Assembly (NCBI GenBank): GCA_002416125.1
Contig: DIBU01000013.1
Location: forward strand, 124,001-188,000
Origin: Halieaceae bacterium UBA5044
Lineage (GTDB): Bacteria; Pseudomonadota; Gammaproteobacteria; Pseudomonadales; Halieaceae
Length of the DNA stretch: 64,000 bases
Direction: 5' to 3'
Below the pieces are notes generated by a model. The model made no database searches, was not told the origin of the DNA, and saw only the letters and a program-made list of their open reading frames with translations. Position numbers and translations under genes: made by a program. This document shows positions 1-7,323 of the stretch, piece after piece; position 1 is the stretch's first letter, and each line of letters opens with the position of its first letter.

Positions 1-691
1 GGCCTGCGGCCTGCCCGATGACTGCAATCTCCAGACACAGCGCGCGCACCTCATCGGCGAGAGCGCCGGGCTCCGCCAGGGCGCCATTGCGACACCGGTG
101 CAGCGCGGTGAGCGGGTTGATGGCGCAGTTGATAGCGAATTTGCGCCACAGCACCGCATCAATGTCTTGCCTCCAGCCGCAGCGAGCATCGATAGCCTGC
201 CAGTCGCTGAACCAGTCCGGGGCTTTCTGTACGCCCCGGCCGCCTACCCAGGTGGTCCCGCGCCCGGCCCGCAGGACTCGTTGGCCCGCCTCGCGGAATG
301 CGCCCTCGGTGGTGCTGCCGCTGAACACGGCCAGCTGCGGCCACCGCGCCGCCACTGTCTGTTGATAACCCAGGCCGTTGGCGAGCAGGACGACCACAGC
401 GTTCGGGGCCAGCCAGGGCTGCAAACCCGCAAGGCCGTCAACCAGGTCGTAGGCCTTGGTGCAGACCAGCAGATAGTCAATCGGGGCGGCGTGTGCACCG
501 CTGGCAACCCGGACGCTGTGTTCGCTGGTCAGGCCATCTGCCTGCAGCTGTATGCGCCGCGTCGTCTGCGTCAGTGTCGGATCGCCGTCCCGCAGCAACA
601 GCGAGCAGCGGATGCCCGCCTTGTCGAAGAGACAGGCGAACAGGCTGCCCATCGAGCCGGCACCGAGAATATGCCAGTGGCGTGAGCGCAT
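1..691 (-). CDS. panE: 2-dehydropantoate 2-reductase family protein (partial, 3' end outside window)
   Basis: Read on the minus strand from an ATG at 691, the frame stays open to the window edge, so about 230 N-terminal residues are visible. The start is MRSRHWHILGAGSMG, giving the Rossmann GAGSMG motif at once. It is followed by CTKAYD and LLANGLG, which match the NADPH-binding core of ketopantoate reductases. Further on, LWRKFAINCAINPLTAL is the signature of the ApbA/PanE C-terminal helical domain. The family reduces ketopantoate to pantoate in pantothenate/CoA synthesis, in the cytoplasm. Paralogues with other substrates exist, so pantoate specificity is inferred. The gene is divergent from yajQ across about 85 bases. 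Confidence 0.88.
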   Translation of the reverse strand, partial: MRSRHWHILGAGSMGSLFACLFDKAGIRCSLLLRDGDPTLTQTTRRIQLQADGLTSEHSVRVASGAHAAPIDYLLVCTKAYDLVDGLAGLQPWLAPNAVVVLLANGLGYQQTVAARWPQLAVFSGSTTEGAFREAGQRVLRAGRGTTWVGGRGVQKAPDWFSDWQAIDARCGWRQDIDAVLWRKFAINCAINPLTALHRCRNGALAEPGALADEVRALCLEIAVIGQAAG

Positions 692-775
692 TCAGCGTGT
701 TGCGGGGATTGCAATGCGGTGCCGGCTGATTAACATGGTGCTCCTGTCTGATTGACTGAACCGGGGAACCGCACT

Positions 776-1261
776 ATGCCATCTTTCGACGTTGTATCGG
801 AAGTCGACCTGCACCAGCTGACCAACGCGGTGGATCAGGCATCGCGTATTGTCACCAACCGTTTCGACTTCAAGGGGGTTGGCGCGGGCTTTGAGCGGGA
901 CGGACATACCGTGGCGCTGCACGCGGAGGTGGAATTCCAGCTGGCGCAGATGGAAGACATGCTGCGCAGCGCATTGATCAAGTGCGACATCGACCCACAA
1001 GCCATGGAGGTCGGGGATCCGATTGCCAGTGGCAAGCTGGTGCGCCAGACGGTCACGCTGCGCAATGGTCTGGACAGCCAGCAGTGCAAGGCCATCGTCA
1101 AGCAGCTCAAGGAGGCCAAGCTGAAGGTGCAGGCCCAGATCCAGGGTGAGCAGGTGCGGGTGACAGGCAAGAAGCGCGATGACCTGCAGGAGGCGATTGC
1201 CCTGCTGCGCGCTAGCGACGTCGTCGATGTGCCTCTCCAGTTCACCAACTTCCGCGACTGA
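776..1261 (+). CDS. yajQ: YajQ family nucleotide-binding protein
   Basis: A 161-residue protein beginning MPSFDVVSEVDLHQL, close to the standard YajQ start; the usual family length is about 160-163. An in-frame codon at 752 would add eight residues, but the ATG at 776 has GGGGAA seven bases upstream and matches family starts. FDFKG near residue 30 and the C-terminal VPLQFTNFRD are typical. YajQ proteins have two ferredoxin-like domains, bind nucleotides or RNA, and in Xanthomonas/Pseudomonas a homologue is reported as a cyclic di-GMP receptor that affects transcription. The exact role here is unknown. It is cytoplasmic and monocistronic by layout, convergent with the thiamine operon. Confidence 0.93.
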   Translation: MPSFDVVSEVDLHQLTNAVDQASRIVTNRFDFKGVGAGFERDGHTVALHAEVEFQLAQMEDMLRSALIKCDIDPQAMEVGDPIASGKLVRQTVTLRNGLDSQQCKAIVKQLKEAKLKVQAQIQGEQVRVTGKKRDDLQEAIALLRASDVVDVPLQFTNFRD

Positions 1262-1297
1262 CGCTGCGCGCGGGGGTTGTGCTCCCGGGAGGCCGGG

Positions 1298-2158
1298 TCA
1301 GCCGCTTTCCAGTAAGGTGATGCAGTGCTGCAGGCGCTCCCGTTTCTCTGCAAGGCTGGCCGCGGCCGGTGCGCTGTGTGTGCGCAGGTGCCAGAGCAGT
1401 TCCAGATAGCGGTAGCCACACTCAAACAGTGTCAAACGTTGCCAGTCACGGTCGGCGACAGGCGCTTGCAGGTAATTCTCCAGCAGAGCCCGGCGCGCTG
1501 ATGTGTCAAGTTCGTCGCCGGCGCAGACGGCGGCAAGGTCAAACCACACCGGGCCCGTCGCGGCGTACTCCCAGTCGATCGCCCACAGCCGCCCTCCGCT
1601 CACCACGCGATTCGCGTGCAACAGGTCGTTGTGGCAGGTGGCCTGCGGGCCGGCGGTTTCCAGTTGCGCAATGAACGGTGCCGCACGCGCCGCCAGTGGT
1701 TGCAGGGCGCGCCAGGTCTCGGCCTGCCCCTGGCGGATGGCCGACGTGGCCCGCTCGCAGCGCTCCCCCACGGCCAGGCTTGCAGGCAGGTCCGGCAGCT
1801 GGTGGATACGCCGCAGCAGCGTGCCCAGGGCTGCGGGCGTGACGGCACCGTCGGAGTCGGGTTGCAGGTAGTCACAGACCAGAATGCCCGCCTGTGTGTC
1901 GAGATAGCGTGGCGCCGGTGCGAGGCCGGCCTCGTGTGCCAGCCGCAGTGCCTGCCACTCCACGTGTGGGCCCGGCAGGTCCGCCCCGGAGTCTTCGTCC
2001 GTCAGCCGCACTGCGAACGGTCGGTCACCACTGCTCACCAGAAAGCTCTGATGGCTCAGACCGCCGCCGAGGCGACCCAGAACACGAGGCGCCTGTTGCA
2101 GGCCACCCACCTCCCAGTTGCGCCAGCTGTCCAGCGCCTGCTTCAGGCGCTGGCGCAT
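1298..2158 (-). CDS. Thiamine kinase-like phosphotransferase (APH/choline kinase fold)
   Basis: A 286-residue protein starting MRQRLKQALDSW. It has the aminoglycoside/choline kinase fold: a glycine-rich loop near residues 28-36 (GRLGGGLSH), the catalytic-loop motif CHNDLLHAN at about 175-183 (H176, D178, N183) and the metal-binding IDWEYA at about 194-199 (D195). Fold members phosphorylate small alcohols such as choline, ethanolamine, thiamine or aminoglycosides. It is the last gene of a TPP-riboswitch operon, and its start lies 16 bases inside the end of the PnuT-like transporter gene, so phosphorylation of imported thiamine (a ThiK-type role) is the best inference. The frame continues open upstream inside pnuT, but that extension is a shadow of the transporter gene. 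Confidence 0.8.
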   Translation of the reverse strand: MRQRLKQALDSWRNWEVGGLQQAPRVLGRLGGGLSHQSFLVSSGDRPFAVRLTDEDSGADLPGPHVEWQALRLAHEAGLAPAPRYLDTQAGILVCDYLQPDSDGAVTPAALGTLLRRIHQLPDLPASLAVGERCERATSAIRQGQAETWRALQPLAARAAPFIAQLETAGPQATCHNDLLHANRVVSGGRLWAIDWEYAATGPVWFDLAAVCAGDELDTSARRALLENYLQAPVADRDWQRLTLFECGYRYLELLWHLRTHSAPAAASLAEKRERLQHCITLLESG

Positions 2159-2775
2159 TGCAGCCGGTAGTGCCGGTGCCAGCGACGGTAACCGAACACC
2201 ACGATGACCAGGTACACGGCAAACAGCGCGGCGGTGAGAAACAGGCCGCGTTCCAGGTACAGGTAAATGGACACGCTGTCGATGACCAGCCAGTAAAGCC
2301 AGTTTTCCAGCAGTTTTTTCGCCACCATCCAGGTTGTCAGTATGCTGCCCCAGGTGGTGAAGGAGTCGATGTAGGGCAGCACGGCGCCCGTGTACCTGTC
2401 GAGCAGTGCACCGCTGACGGCGCTGGCCAGCAGCACGCTGGCAATGGCCAGAATGTGTCGCTGCGGCGGCCAGACGCTGATCGGCAGGCGCTGCTGCGCC
2501 GCAGCGTTCCCGCTGCCGCCGCCACGCCACTGCTGCCAGCCATAGAGCGCCATGCCCAGGTAATACACCTGTAGCGCGGACTCCATCAGCAGCCCCACCT
2601 GCCAGAACAGCCAGAGGAAAATGGCGGTGCTGGCGAAGGCTGCATACCAGCACCACAGGTTTTCCCGCACCGCCAGCAGCAGGTACGCCACCCCCAGCAA
2701 CACGGCGGCCAACTCCCAGCCGGAGAGGGTGGCGGCTCCCGCCACCAGCTGTGTGAGAACGCTGTCGGCGGTCAT
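2143..2775 (-). CDS. pnuT: PnuC-family thiamine transporter (PnuT-like)
   Basis: A 210-residue polytopic membrane protein of the PnuC family. It is hydrophobic throughout, with about seven predicted membrane segments, ENLWCWYAAF in the second segment, and the family-typical VIDSVSIYLYLERG followed by a last helix ending GYRRW. PnuC proteins are facilitators of vitamin uptake (nicotinamide riboside, thiamine or riboflavin) that rely on a downstream kinase to trap the substrate. Thiamine is inferred from the TPP riboswitch, the thiamine-binding protein upstream and the kinase downstream. The start ATG at 2775 overlaps the stop of the upstream gene (ATGA), indicating coupling. Confidence 0.85.
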   Translation of the reverse strand: MTADSVLTQLVAGAATLSGWELAAVLLGVAYLLLAVRENLWCWYAAFASTAIFLWLFWQVGLLMESALQVYYLGMALYGWQQWRGGGSGNAAAQQRLPISVWPPQRHILAIASVLLASAVSGALLDRYTGAVLPYIDSFTTWGSILTTWMVAKKLLENWLYWLVIDSVSIYLYLERGLFLTAALFAVYLVIVVFGYRRWHRHYRLQCASA

Positions 2776-3029
2776 GTTGGGTGAATCGGCAGCAGCCCGG
2801 GAATGAACTTGCAGACCAGCACCTGCTTGCCGAAGTCGCGATAACTCGCCTCCAGGGTCGCTTGCACCGCGGCGAAAACGTCGCCTGCATCACCGCTCAG
2901 TTGCGTGCTCATGGCATTGGTTACGACGGTCAGGCCCTTGCTTGCCGCCAGCCCATCGATGAAGCACTTGATGACCGGGATATAGTCATCCTGAAGCGGA
3001 TACAGGCTGAGTTCTGCGGTGATGTCCAT
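2772..3029 (-). CDS. YkoF/MTH1187-type thiamine-binding protein
   Basis: An 85-residue soluble protein starting MDITAELSLYPLQDDYIP. It has the pattern of single-domain thiamine-binding proteins of the MTH1187/YkoF superfamily: SLYPL in the first strand, NAMSTQLSGD in the middle and an F-x-A helix after it. These ferredoxin-like proteins bind thiamine or hydroxymethylpyrimidine and cluster with thiamine transport or synthesis genes. There is no signal peptide, so it probably acts in the cytoplasm. It lies between the TonB receptor (gap 16 bases) and pnuT (4-base overlap). It may be a thiamine buffer or a helper for the transporter. Confidence 0.78.
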   Translation of the reverse strand: MDITAELSLYPLQDDYIPVIKCFIDGLAASKGLTVVTNAMSTQLSGDAGDVFAAVQATLEASYRDFGKQVLVCKFIPGLLPIHPT

Positions 3030-3045
3030 AGGGGATGTCCTGTGT

Positions 3046-5145
3046 CTAGAATTGATAGCTGGCCGTCAGGCCCACGCTGCGTGGTTCACCGAACTGGTAA
3101 TAGGGTTCGACCGCATAGTCCTTGCGTGGGTCGTTCCCGAAGCTGCCGAAGCCGCGTGTCGCGTAGTCCCTGTCGGCCAGGTTGCGGGCCCAGAGGGCGA
3201 CTTCCCAATCCGCTTCCACCCAGCCAAGGCGCAGGTGCACCAGTTCATAGGCCTCCGAGCGCAGGTCGTGGCGGTCAGAGAAATAGAAGCTGTCGCGGGC
3301 CTCGATGTCCACACGCGCATAGAGCTGCCGGGTGATCGCGAGGCGGCCGCCCAGCGCCGCCTGATAGCCCGGCGCATGGGCCTGCTCGCGCCCGGCGAGG
3401 TCGGTGCCATCTGCATTGATATAGCGGTCGAAGCTGGCTTCCAGCAGGCCGAGGTTGGCGTACAGCTCCAATGCCTCGTGTGCCAGCCAGTCGATTTCCA
3501 GCTCCAGTCCGTAGTTGTGCCCCCGGGCGGCATTGTTGGTGTAGTCTAGGAATGCGGTGCTGCCATCCTCGCGAGGCAGCACCAGGGAGCCTTTGACCTG
3601 CTGGTCATCCCGGTCCATGTAGAACAGGGCGAGACGTCCCTGCAGCCGTCCCTGCAGCGCTTCCGCCTTGTAACCGACCTCGTAGTTGAGCAGTGTCTCC
3701 TCGTCAAAGCGGCCCAGCCCCGCGAGCAGCGCCTGCTGGCCGGGGTCATTGGTGGCGCCTGCGCTGGCCAGAATACCGGCATTCACGCCGTTGCCGCGGT
3801 AGCCGCGGGAAATGCCGCCGTACCACAGCGCGCCGTCCGCAGGCTGGTACTCGAGCACCAGCCGCGCGCCCCAGAGGTTTTTGGCAACCCGCTCGGCCAC
3901 GCCGTTATTGTCGGCATAGTCGGTGCGCCGTCGCTCCAGGCGCAGGCCGCTGGACAACGTCAGGTGGTCGGTGAGCCGCGTATCCAGCTGCCCGAACACG
4001 GCGCCTGTGTCCGTGTCGTAGCGGCTGTTGAAGGGCGCGTCGAGGTAGGTGTATTCGCGGTCCAGATCCTCGCGGTCACCCAGGTAGTAAACGCCCGCCG
4101 TCCAGTCACTGCGCCCCTCGAACAGTCGCGACTGTTCGTTGGAGAGCAAACGCAGCTGGCCGCTGAAACTGTCGCGGTCGCGGAGATAGCGGTCGAAGGA
4201 ACAGTATTCCAGTTCCGGTGCAATGCCGATAAAGCTCCAGTCTTCGTCGAAACTGTACTCCGTGTCGCTGGTTGCGAGTGTAACCACGGTCTCGATGTCC
4301 AGTGCCGGGCGAGAGGCGGCCCAGGTGAGGCTGGCGGCGCTGGTGTCCTGGCGATCACGGCCGGGCTGATCAGACAGCGTGCGCCGCGTGTTATCCAGCG
4401 AGAAGGCATCGTAGCCGTTGTCGATGTCGGCCAGGGTTACGCTCAGGTCGACGGTGTCGGTGGCCGAGGCGAGCCAGCGCAGGCGGGCGCGTACGGTGGT
4501 CTCATCCCGTTCATTGGTGTCGTCCCGGCGCAGAAAGTCGTTGTCGTAGTAGCCGTCACTGCCGTACTGCTGCACGGCCACGCGGTACAAGAGTTGGTCA
4601 CCGGCCAGCGGCCCGGTGCCGACAACCCCCAGTGCCTGCGTGTTGTAGTCCGCCACGGTGGCTTCCAGGCGCAATCCTGGGCTGCTCTCCGGAGCGGCGC
4701 TGCGAATGTTTACCAGCCCGGCGAGGGCGTTGGCGCCGTGCAGCGTACCCTGGGGGCCGCGCAGCACTTCAACCTGGGCAACGTCGAACAGCGTGCCAAT
4801 CGCGCCCAGCCCACTGAAGTCGACACCGTCGATCAGCAGCCCCACTGACGCGTTGAGCGGTTCCTGGAACTGGCTGCGTTCGCCGATGCCGCGGATTTGG
4901 AAGAAGCGCGCGCGGGAGGCACCGCTGGCGTAGTTGAGGTTGGGGATGACGTTCAGCACCTCCTCCAGGTGCTGCGCAGCGCGTTCCCTCAGCGCAGCGC
5001 TGGTGAGTACCGTTGTTGATGCAGACTGGTTCAGCAGCGGTGTATCGCGCCACTCGGCAGTGACTACCACCTCCGTCAGCTCACGCGACAACGCCGGGGC
5101 CACGGCAAGCAGGCTTGCGGTCAACAGATAACAGGATTTTTTCAT
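3046..5145 (-). CDS. TonB-dependent outer-membrane receptor, probably thiamine uptake
   Basis: A 699-residue protein. Residues 1 to about 20 (MKKSCYLLTASLLAVAPALS) form a signal peptide, followed at once by a TonB-box-like ELTEVVVTAE. The plug domain has IRGIGERSQF, LLIDGV and VEVLRGPQGTLHGANALAGLVNI spread over about residues 78-149. The rest is a 22-strand beta-barrel ending in SYQF with the C-terminal aromatic residue typical of BAM substrates. TonB receptors import scarce nutrients across the outer membrane. Control by a TPP riboswitch and position ahead of pnuT and a thiamine kinase point to thiamine or a precursor as substrate. AAGGAG lies eight bases before the ATG, inside a hairpin. 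Confidence 0.87.
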   Translation of the reverse strand: MKKSCYLLTASLLAVAPALSRELTEVVVTAEWRDTPLLNQSASTTVLTSAALRERAAQHLEEVLNVIPNLNYASGASRARFFQIRGIGERSQFQEPLNASVGLLIDGVDFSGLGAIGTLFDVAQVEVLRGPQGTLHGANALAGLVNIRSAAPESSPGLRLEATVADYNTQALGVVGTGPLAGDQLLYRVAVQQYGSDGYYDNDFLRRDDTNERDETTVRARLRWLASATDTVDLSVTLADIDNGYDAFSLDNTRRTLSDQPGRDRQDTSAASLTWAASRPALDIETVVTLATSDTEYSFDEDWSFIGIAPELEYCSFDRYLRDRDSFSGQLRLLSNEQSRLFEGRSDWTAGVYYLGDREDLDREYTYLDAPFNSRYDTDTGAVFGQLDTRLTDHLTLSSGLRLERRRTDYADNNGVAERVAKNLWGARLVLEYQPADGALWYGGISRGYRGNGVNAGILASAGATNDPGQQALLAGLGRFDEETLLNYEVGYKAEALQGRLQGRLALFYMDRDDQQVKGSLVLPREDGSTAFLDYTNNAARGHNYGLELEIDWLAHEALELYANLGLLEASFDRYINADGTDLAGREQAHAPGYQAALGGRLAITRQLYARVDIEARDSFYFSDRHDLRSEAYELVHLRLGWVEADWEVALWARNLADRDYATRGFGSFGNDPRKDYAVEPYYQFGEPRSVGLTASYQF

Positions 5146-5147
5146 CG

Positions 5148-5176
5148 GGTTCTCCTTGAATTACAGCAAGAGAACC
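5148..5176 (-). promoter_or_regulatory. Shine-Dalgarno-sequestering hairpin (riboswitch expression platform)
   Basis: On the minus strand, GGTTCTC (5176-5170) pairs perfectly with GAGAACC (5154-5148), extended after a one-base bulge by CTTG/CAAG. The 3' arm contains the AAGGAG ribosome-binding site of the TonB receptor gene, whose ATG is at 5145. No T-run follows, so control by blocking ribosome access is more likely than transcription termination. The link to ligand binding is inferred. Confidence 0.65.
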
Positions 5177-5205
5177 GGTTGGATATGCGGAATGAACAGG
5201 AGACA

Positions 5206-5295
5206 GGCACCTATCCCTACGCCGGTCCTAACCGGGTCAGGTTCGAAGGGTTTACCGCAGAGCGGTATCTCAGGCCGTAGCCACCCCCAGGTTCG
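5206..5295 (-). promoter_or_regulatory. TPP (THI-box) riboswitch
   Basis: The minus strand carries the conserved thiamine pyrophosphate aptamer elements in order: GGGGGTGGC (about 5289-5281), GGCCTGAGATACC (about 5276-5264), then ACCCTTCGAACCTGACCCGG followed by TTAGGACCGGCGTAGGGA. The closing P1 helix is AACCT with AGGTGCC at the two ends. The match to the THI-box consensus is very strong. In this family TPP binding lowers expression of the downstream thiamine genes. It lies 60 bases upstream of the TonB receptor start. Confidence 0.96.
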
Positions 5296-5358
5296 CAACC
5301 GCGTCGATCTGGATGTAACACTTTGTTACATGGCAAGTCATCGCGTGTTTGCAACGCG

Positions 5359-5387
5359 AGTATAGGCCGCTTAAACTGAGTTGCCAA
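5359..5387 (-). promoter_or_regulatory. Sigma70-type promoter of the thiamine operon
   Basis: On the minus strand TTGGCA (5387-5382) and TATACT (5364-5359) are separated by exactly 17 bases, five of six matches each to the -35 and -10 consensus. Transcription would begin near 5352, giving a leader of about 200 bases that includes the riboswitch. Two inverted repeats follow: TCGCGT/ACGCGA at 5341-5359, touching the -10, and TGTAAC/GTTACA at 5314-5330. Confidence 0.75.
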
Positions 5388-5438
5388 TAATTCTGTCCAT
5401 AACCGGGGCCCTGCGTCCTGCTAGCGGCGAGATACCGA

Positions 5439-6581
5439 ATGTCGGATGAGTCTGTGTACGATGTGATCCCGGGTGAAGAGATCGAAGCAGCACCCGCACC
5501 AGCCAGCCCTGCTGAGGTGCGTGAACAGCGCATGACCGAAACCATCCAGTTGAACCGCTGGCTCGTTGACCAGGCGCGGCAGATGCAGCGCATGATGCTT
5601 GATGCCCCCGACCTTGAGGCGCTGCTTGAGGTGCTGCTGGTGAGCATGCCGCGGCACTTCGGTTTCAGGGTCGCGGAACTCTGGCTGTACGACCCGGAAA
5701 ACGTACTGGCGAGCCTGATGACCTCGGGCCATCGCTACGGGCAGTACCTGCAGCTGCATCACGATGTGTTCGAAATGCAGGAGCTCTACGACATGGAGCC
5801 GGAGGTTATCCTCCTGGATGCGACCGACTCGCGCATGTTCGAAGTGCTGAAAACGGACCAGGGCATTCAGCATGCCCTGCTGGTTCCCCTGCTGGATTCC
5901 GGCAGGCTCCTCGGCAGCTATCACTGCGGGTTTGTCGAACGGCCCATGAAGACCACACCGGATGACGGTGCGGTGGTAACTCACCTGGCATCGGTGGTAT
6001 CCCAGAGCTTCAAGAACGCGGTCAGCCGACAGCAGATTTCCCGCCTGACCATGCTGGATCCGCTGACCCAGATCAGTAACCTGCGCGGCTTCGAAAAGGA
6101 TATCGCCCGTGAAATCGCCCGGGCACGGCGCGCCAATGAGGCGCTGTCGGTCCTGATGCTGGAGGTGGACGAGTTTGAGGAGCTGTATCGTCACTACGGG
6201 GAGATCACGGGCCGGTTTGTGCTGAAAAAGGTCACAGAGCGCGTTTCCTCCGGGCTGCGTGCCACCGACTATCTCGCGCGCCTGTCAGATTCCCGGCTGG
6301 CAGTGCTGCTCTCCGGTACCAGCGAGTCACCCGCCATTGATGTGGCGGAACGGATACGCCGGGACATAGAAAATTTCCTCATAGATGATGGCCGTGGAGC
6401 GGTGCTTCAGGTTACGCTTAGCCTTGGCCTTGTCACCTGGGAGCCCGAACAATACCCCGCCGTTGACATGGCGCAACTGGCCCGGCAAATGCAGAGTGCC
6501 GGTTCGAAAGCAGTGCAGAGCGCGGTTGCGGGGAACGGAAATCAACTCAAAGTCGGCCGCCTCTCTACCCTGATGATCTGA
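5439..6581 (+). CDS. GAF-like plus degenerate GGDEF-domain protein
   Basis: A 380-residue cytoplasmic protein with no membrane segment. Residues about 40-195 resemble a GAF/DUF484-type sensor (WLYDPENVL, HALLVPLLDSGRLLGS). Residues about 203-370 are a GGDEF domain opening with LTMLDPLTQISNLRGFE. The catalytic GGDEF signature is replaced by SDSRL at about 283-287 (in RLSDSRLAVLL), so diguanylate cyclase activity is unlikely. The product-binding I-site RxxD just upstream is present as RATD (R274, D277). It is therefore better read as a cyclic di-GMP receptor or regulatory partner. It is divergent from the thiamine operon and 13 bases ahead of the carbonic anhydrase gene. Confidence 0.85.
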   Translation: MSDESVYDVIPGEEIEAAPAPASPAEVREQRMTETIQLNRWLVDQARQMQRMMLDAPDLEALLEVLLVSMPRHFGFRVAELWLYDPENVLASLMTSGHRYGQYLQLHHDVFEMQELYDMEPEVILLDATDSRMFEVLKTDQGIQHALLVPLLDSGRLLGSYHCGFVERPMKTTPDDGAVVTHLASVVSQSFKNAVSRQQISRLTMLDPLTQISNLRGFEKDIAREIARARRANEALSVLMLEVDEFEELYRHYGEITGRFVLKKVTERVSSGLRATDYLARLSDSRLAVLLSGTSESPAIDVAERIRRDIENFLIDDGRGAVLQVTLSLGLVTWEPEQYPAVDMAQLARQMQSAGSKAVQSAVAGNGNQLKVGRLSTLMI

Positions 6582-6594
6582 TCCCGGAGACAGT

Positions 6595-7248
6595 GTGCCC
6601 TTGAGGAGTATCGACGACCTTTTCGAAAACAACCGTGCTTGGGCGCACTCCGTAAAAACCACTGATCCGGATTTTTTCGAGAAGCTGGCCAACCAGCAGA
6701 GCCCCGAATACCTCTGGATTGGCTGCTCTGACAGCCGCGTCCCCGCCAACCAGATCGTCGGCCTGCTGCCCGGCGAGGTGTTTGTGCACCGTAACGTTGC
6801 CAACATGGTGGTACACACGGATTTCAACTGCCTGACCGTGCTGCAGTACGCGGTGGATGTACTGCGGGTCAAACATGTGCTGGTGGTCGGACATTACAAC
6901 TGCGGCGGTGTGCGTGCCGCCTACGAGAACCGTGACAACGGCCTGATCGACAATTGGCTGCGCAACATCAAGGACGTCCAGCAGCGCCACCGCCGGCGTA
7001 TCGCGGCGCTGGAAAGCGACGAGGAACGGGTCAATCTGCTCTGTGAGCTCAACGTGGTAAGCCAGGTGTCAAACGTGTGTCACACCACCATCGTGCAGAA
7101 CGCCTGGGCGCGCGGTCAGGGTCTGTCAGTGCATGGCTGGGTCTACAGCCTCAAGGACGGCCTGATCCAGGATCTGCAGTGTACCGTCAGCGGCCCGGAG
7201 CAGATCTCCGAGGTGTACCGCGTGCTGCCCGATCGCGACGAGCTCTGA
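6595..7248 (+). CDS. can: Beta-class carbonic anhydrase
   Basis: A 217-residue protein beginning at a GTG (6595) with GGAGA five bases upstream. It follows the E. coli Can family over its whole length: WIGCSDSRVPANQ (C44, D46), FVHRNVAN, HTDFNCL and VVGHYNCGGV (H100, C103). C44, D46, H100 and C103 are the zinc ligands and active-site dyad. It interconverts CO2 and bicarbonate in the cytoplasm, supplying bicarbonate to carboxylases. It probably shares a transcript with the GGDEF-like gene 13 bases upstream. Confidence 0.96.
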   Translation: MPLRSIDDLFENNRAWAHSVKTTDPDFFEKLANQQSPEYLWIGCSDSRVPANQIVGLLPGEVFVHRNVANMVVHTDFNCLTVLQYAVDVLRVKHVLVVGHYNCGGVRAAYENRDNGLIDNWLRNIKDVQQRHRRRIAALESDEERVNLLCELNVVSQVSNVCHTTIVQNAWARGQGLSVHGWVYSLKDGLIQDLQCTVSGPEQISEVYRVLPDRDEL

Positions 7249-7323
7249 TCCCCCGAACGGGTGAGCCGTAACGCCCGGCAGCACGCTAGACTGAGGCCAG
7301 ACAATTCCCCAAGGAGTCACGCC

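Noticed and set aside
3964..4848. A plus-strand open frame antisense to the TonB receptor
   Set aside because: Same third-position bias artefact; the receptor frame is intact and complete.
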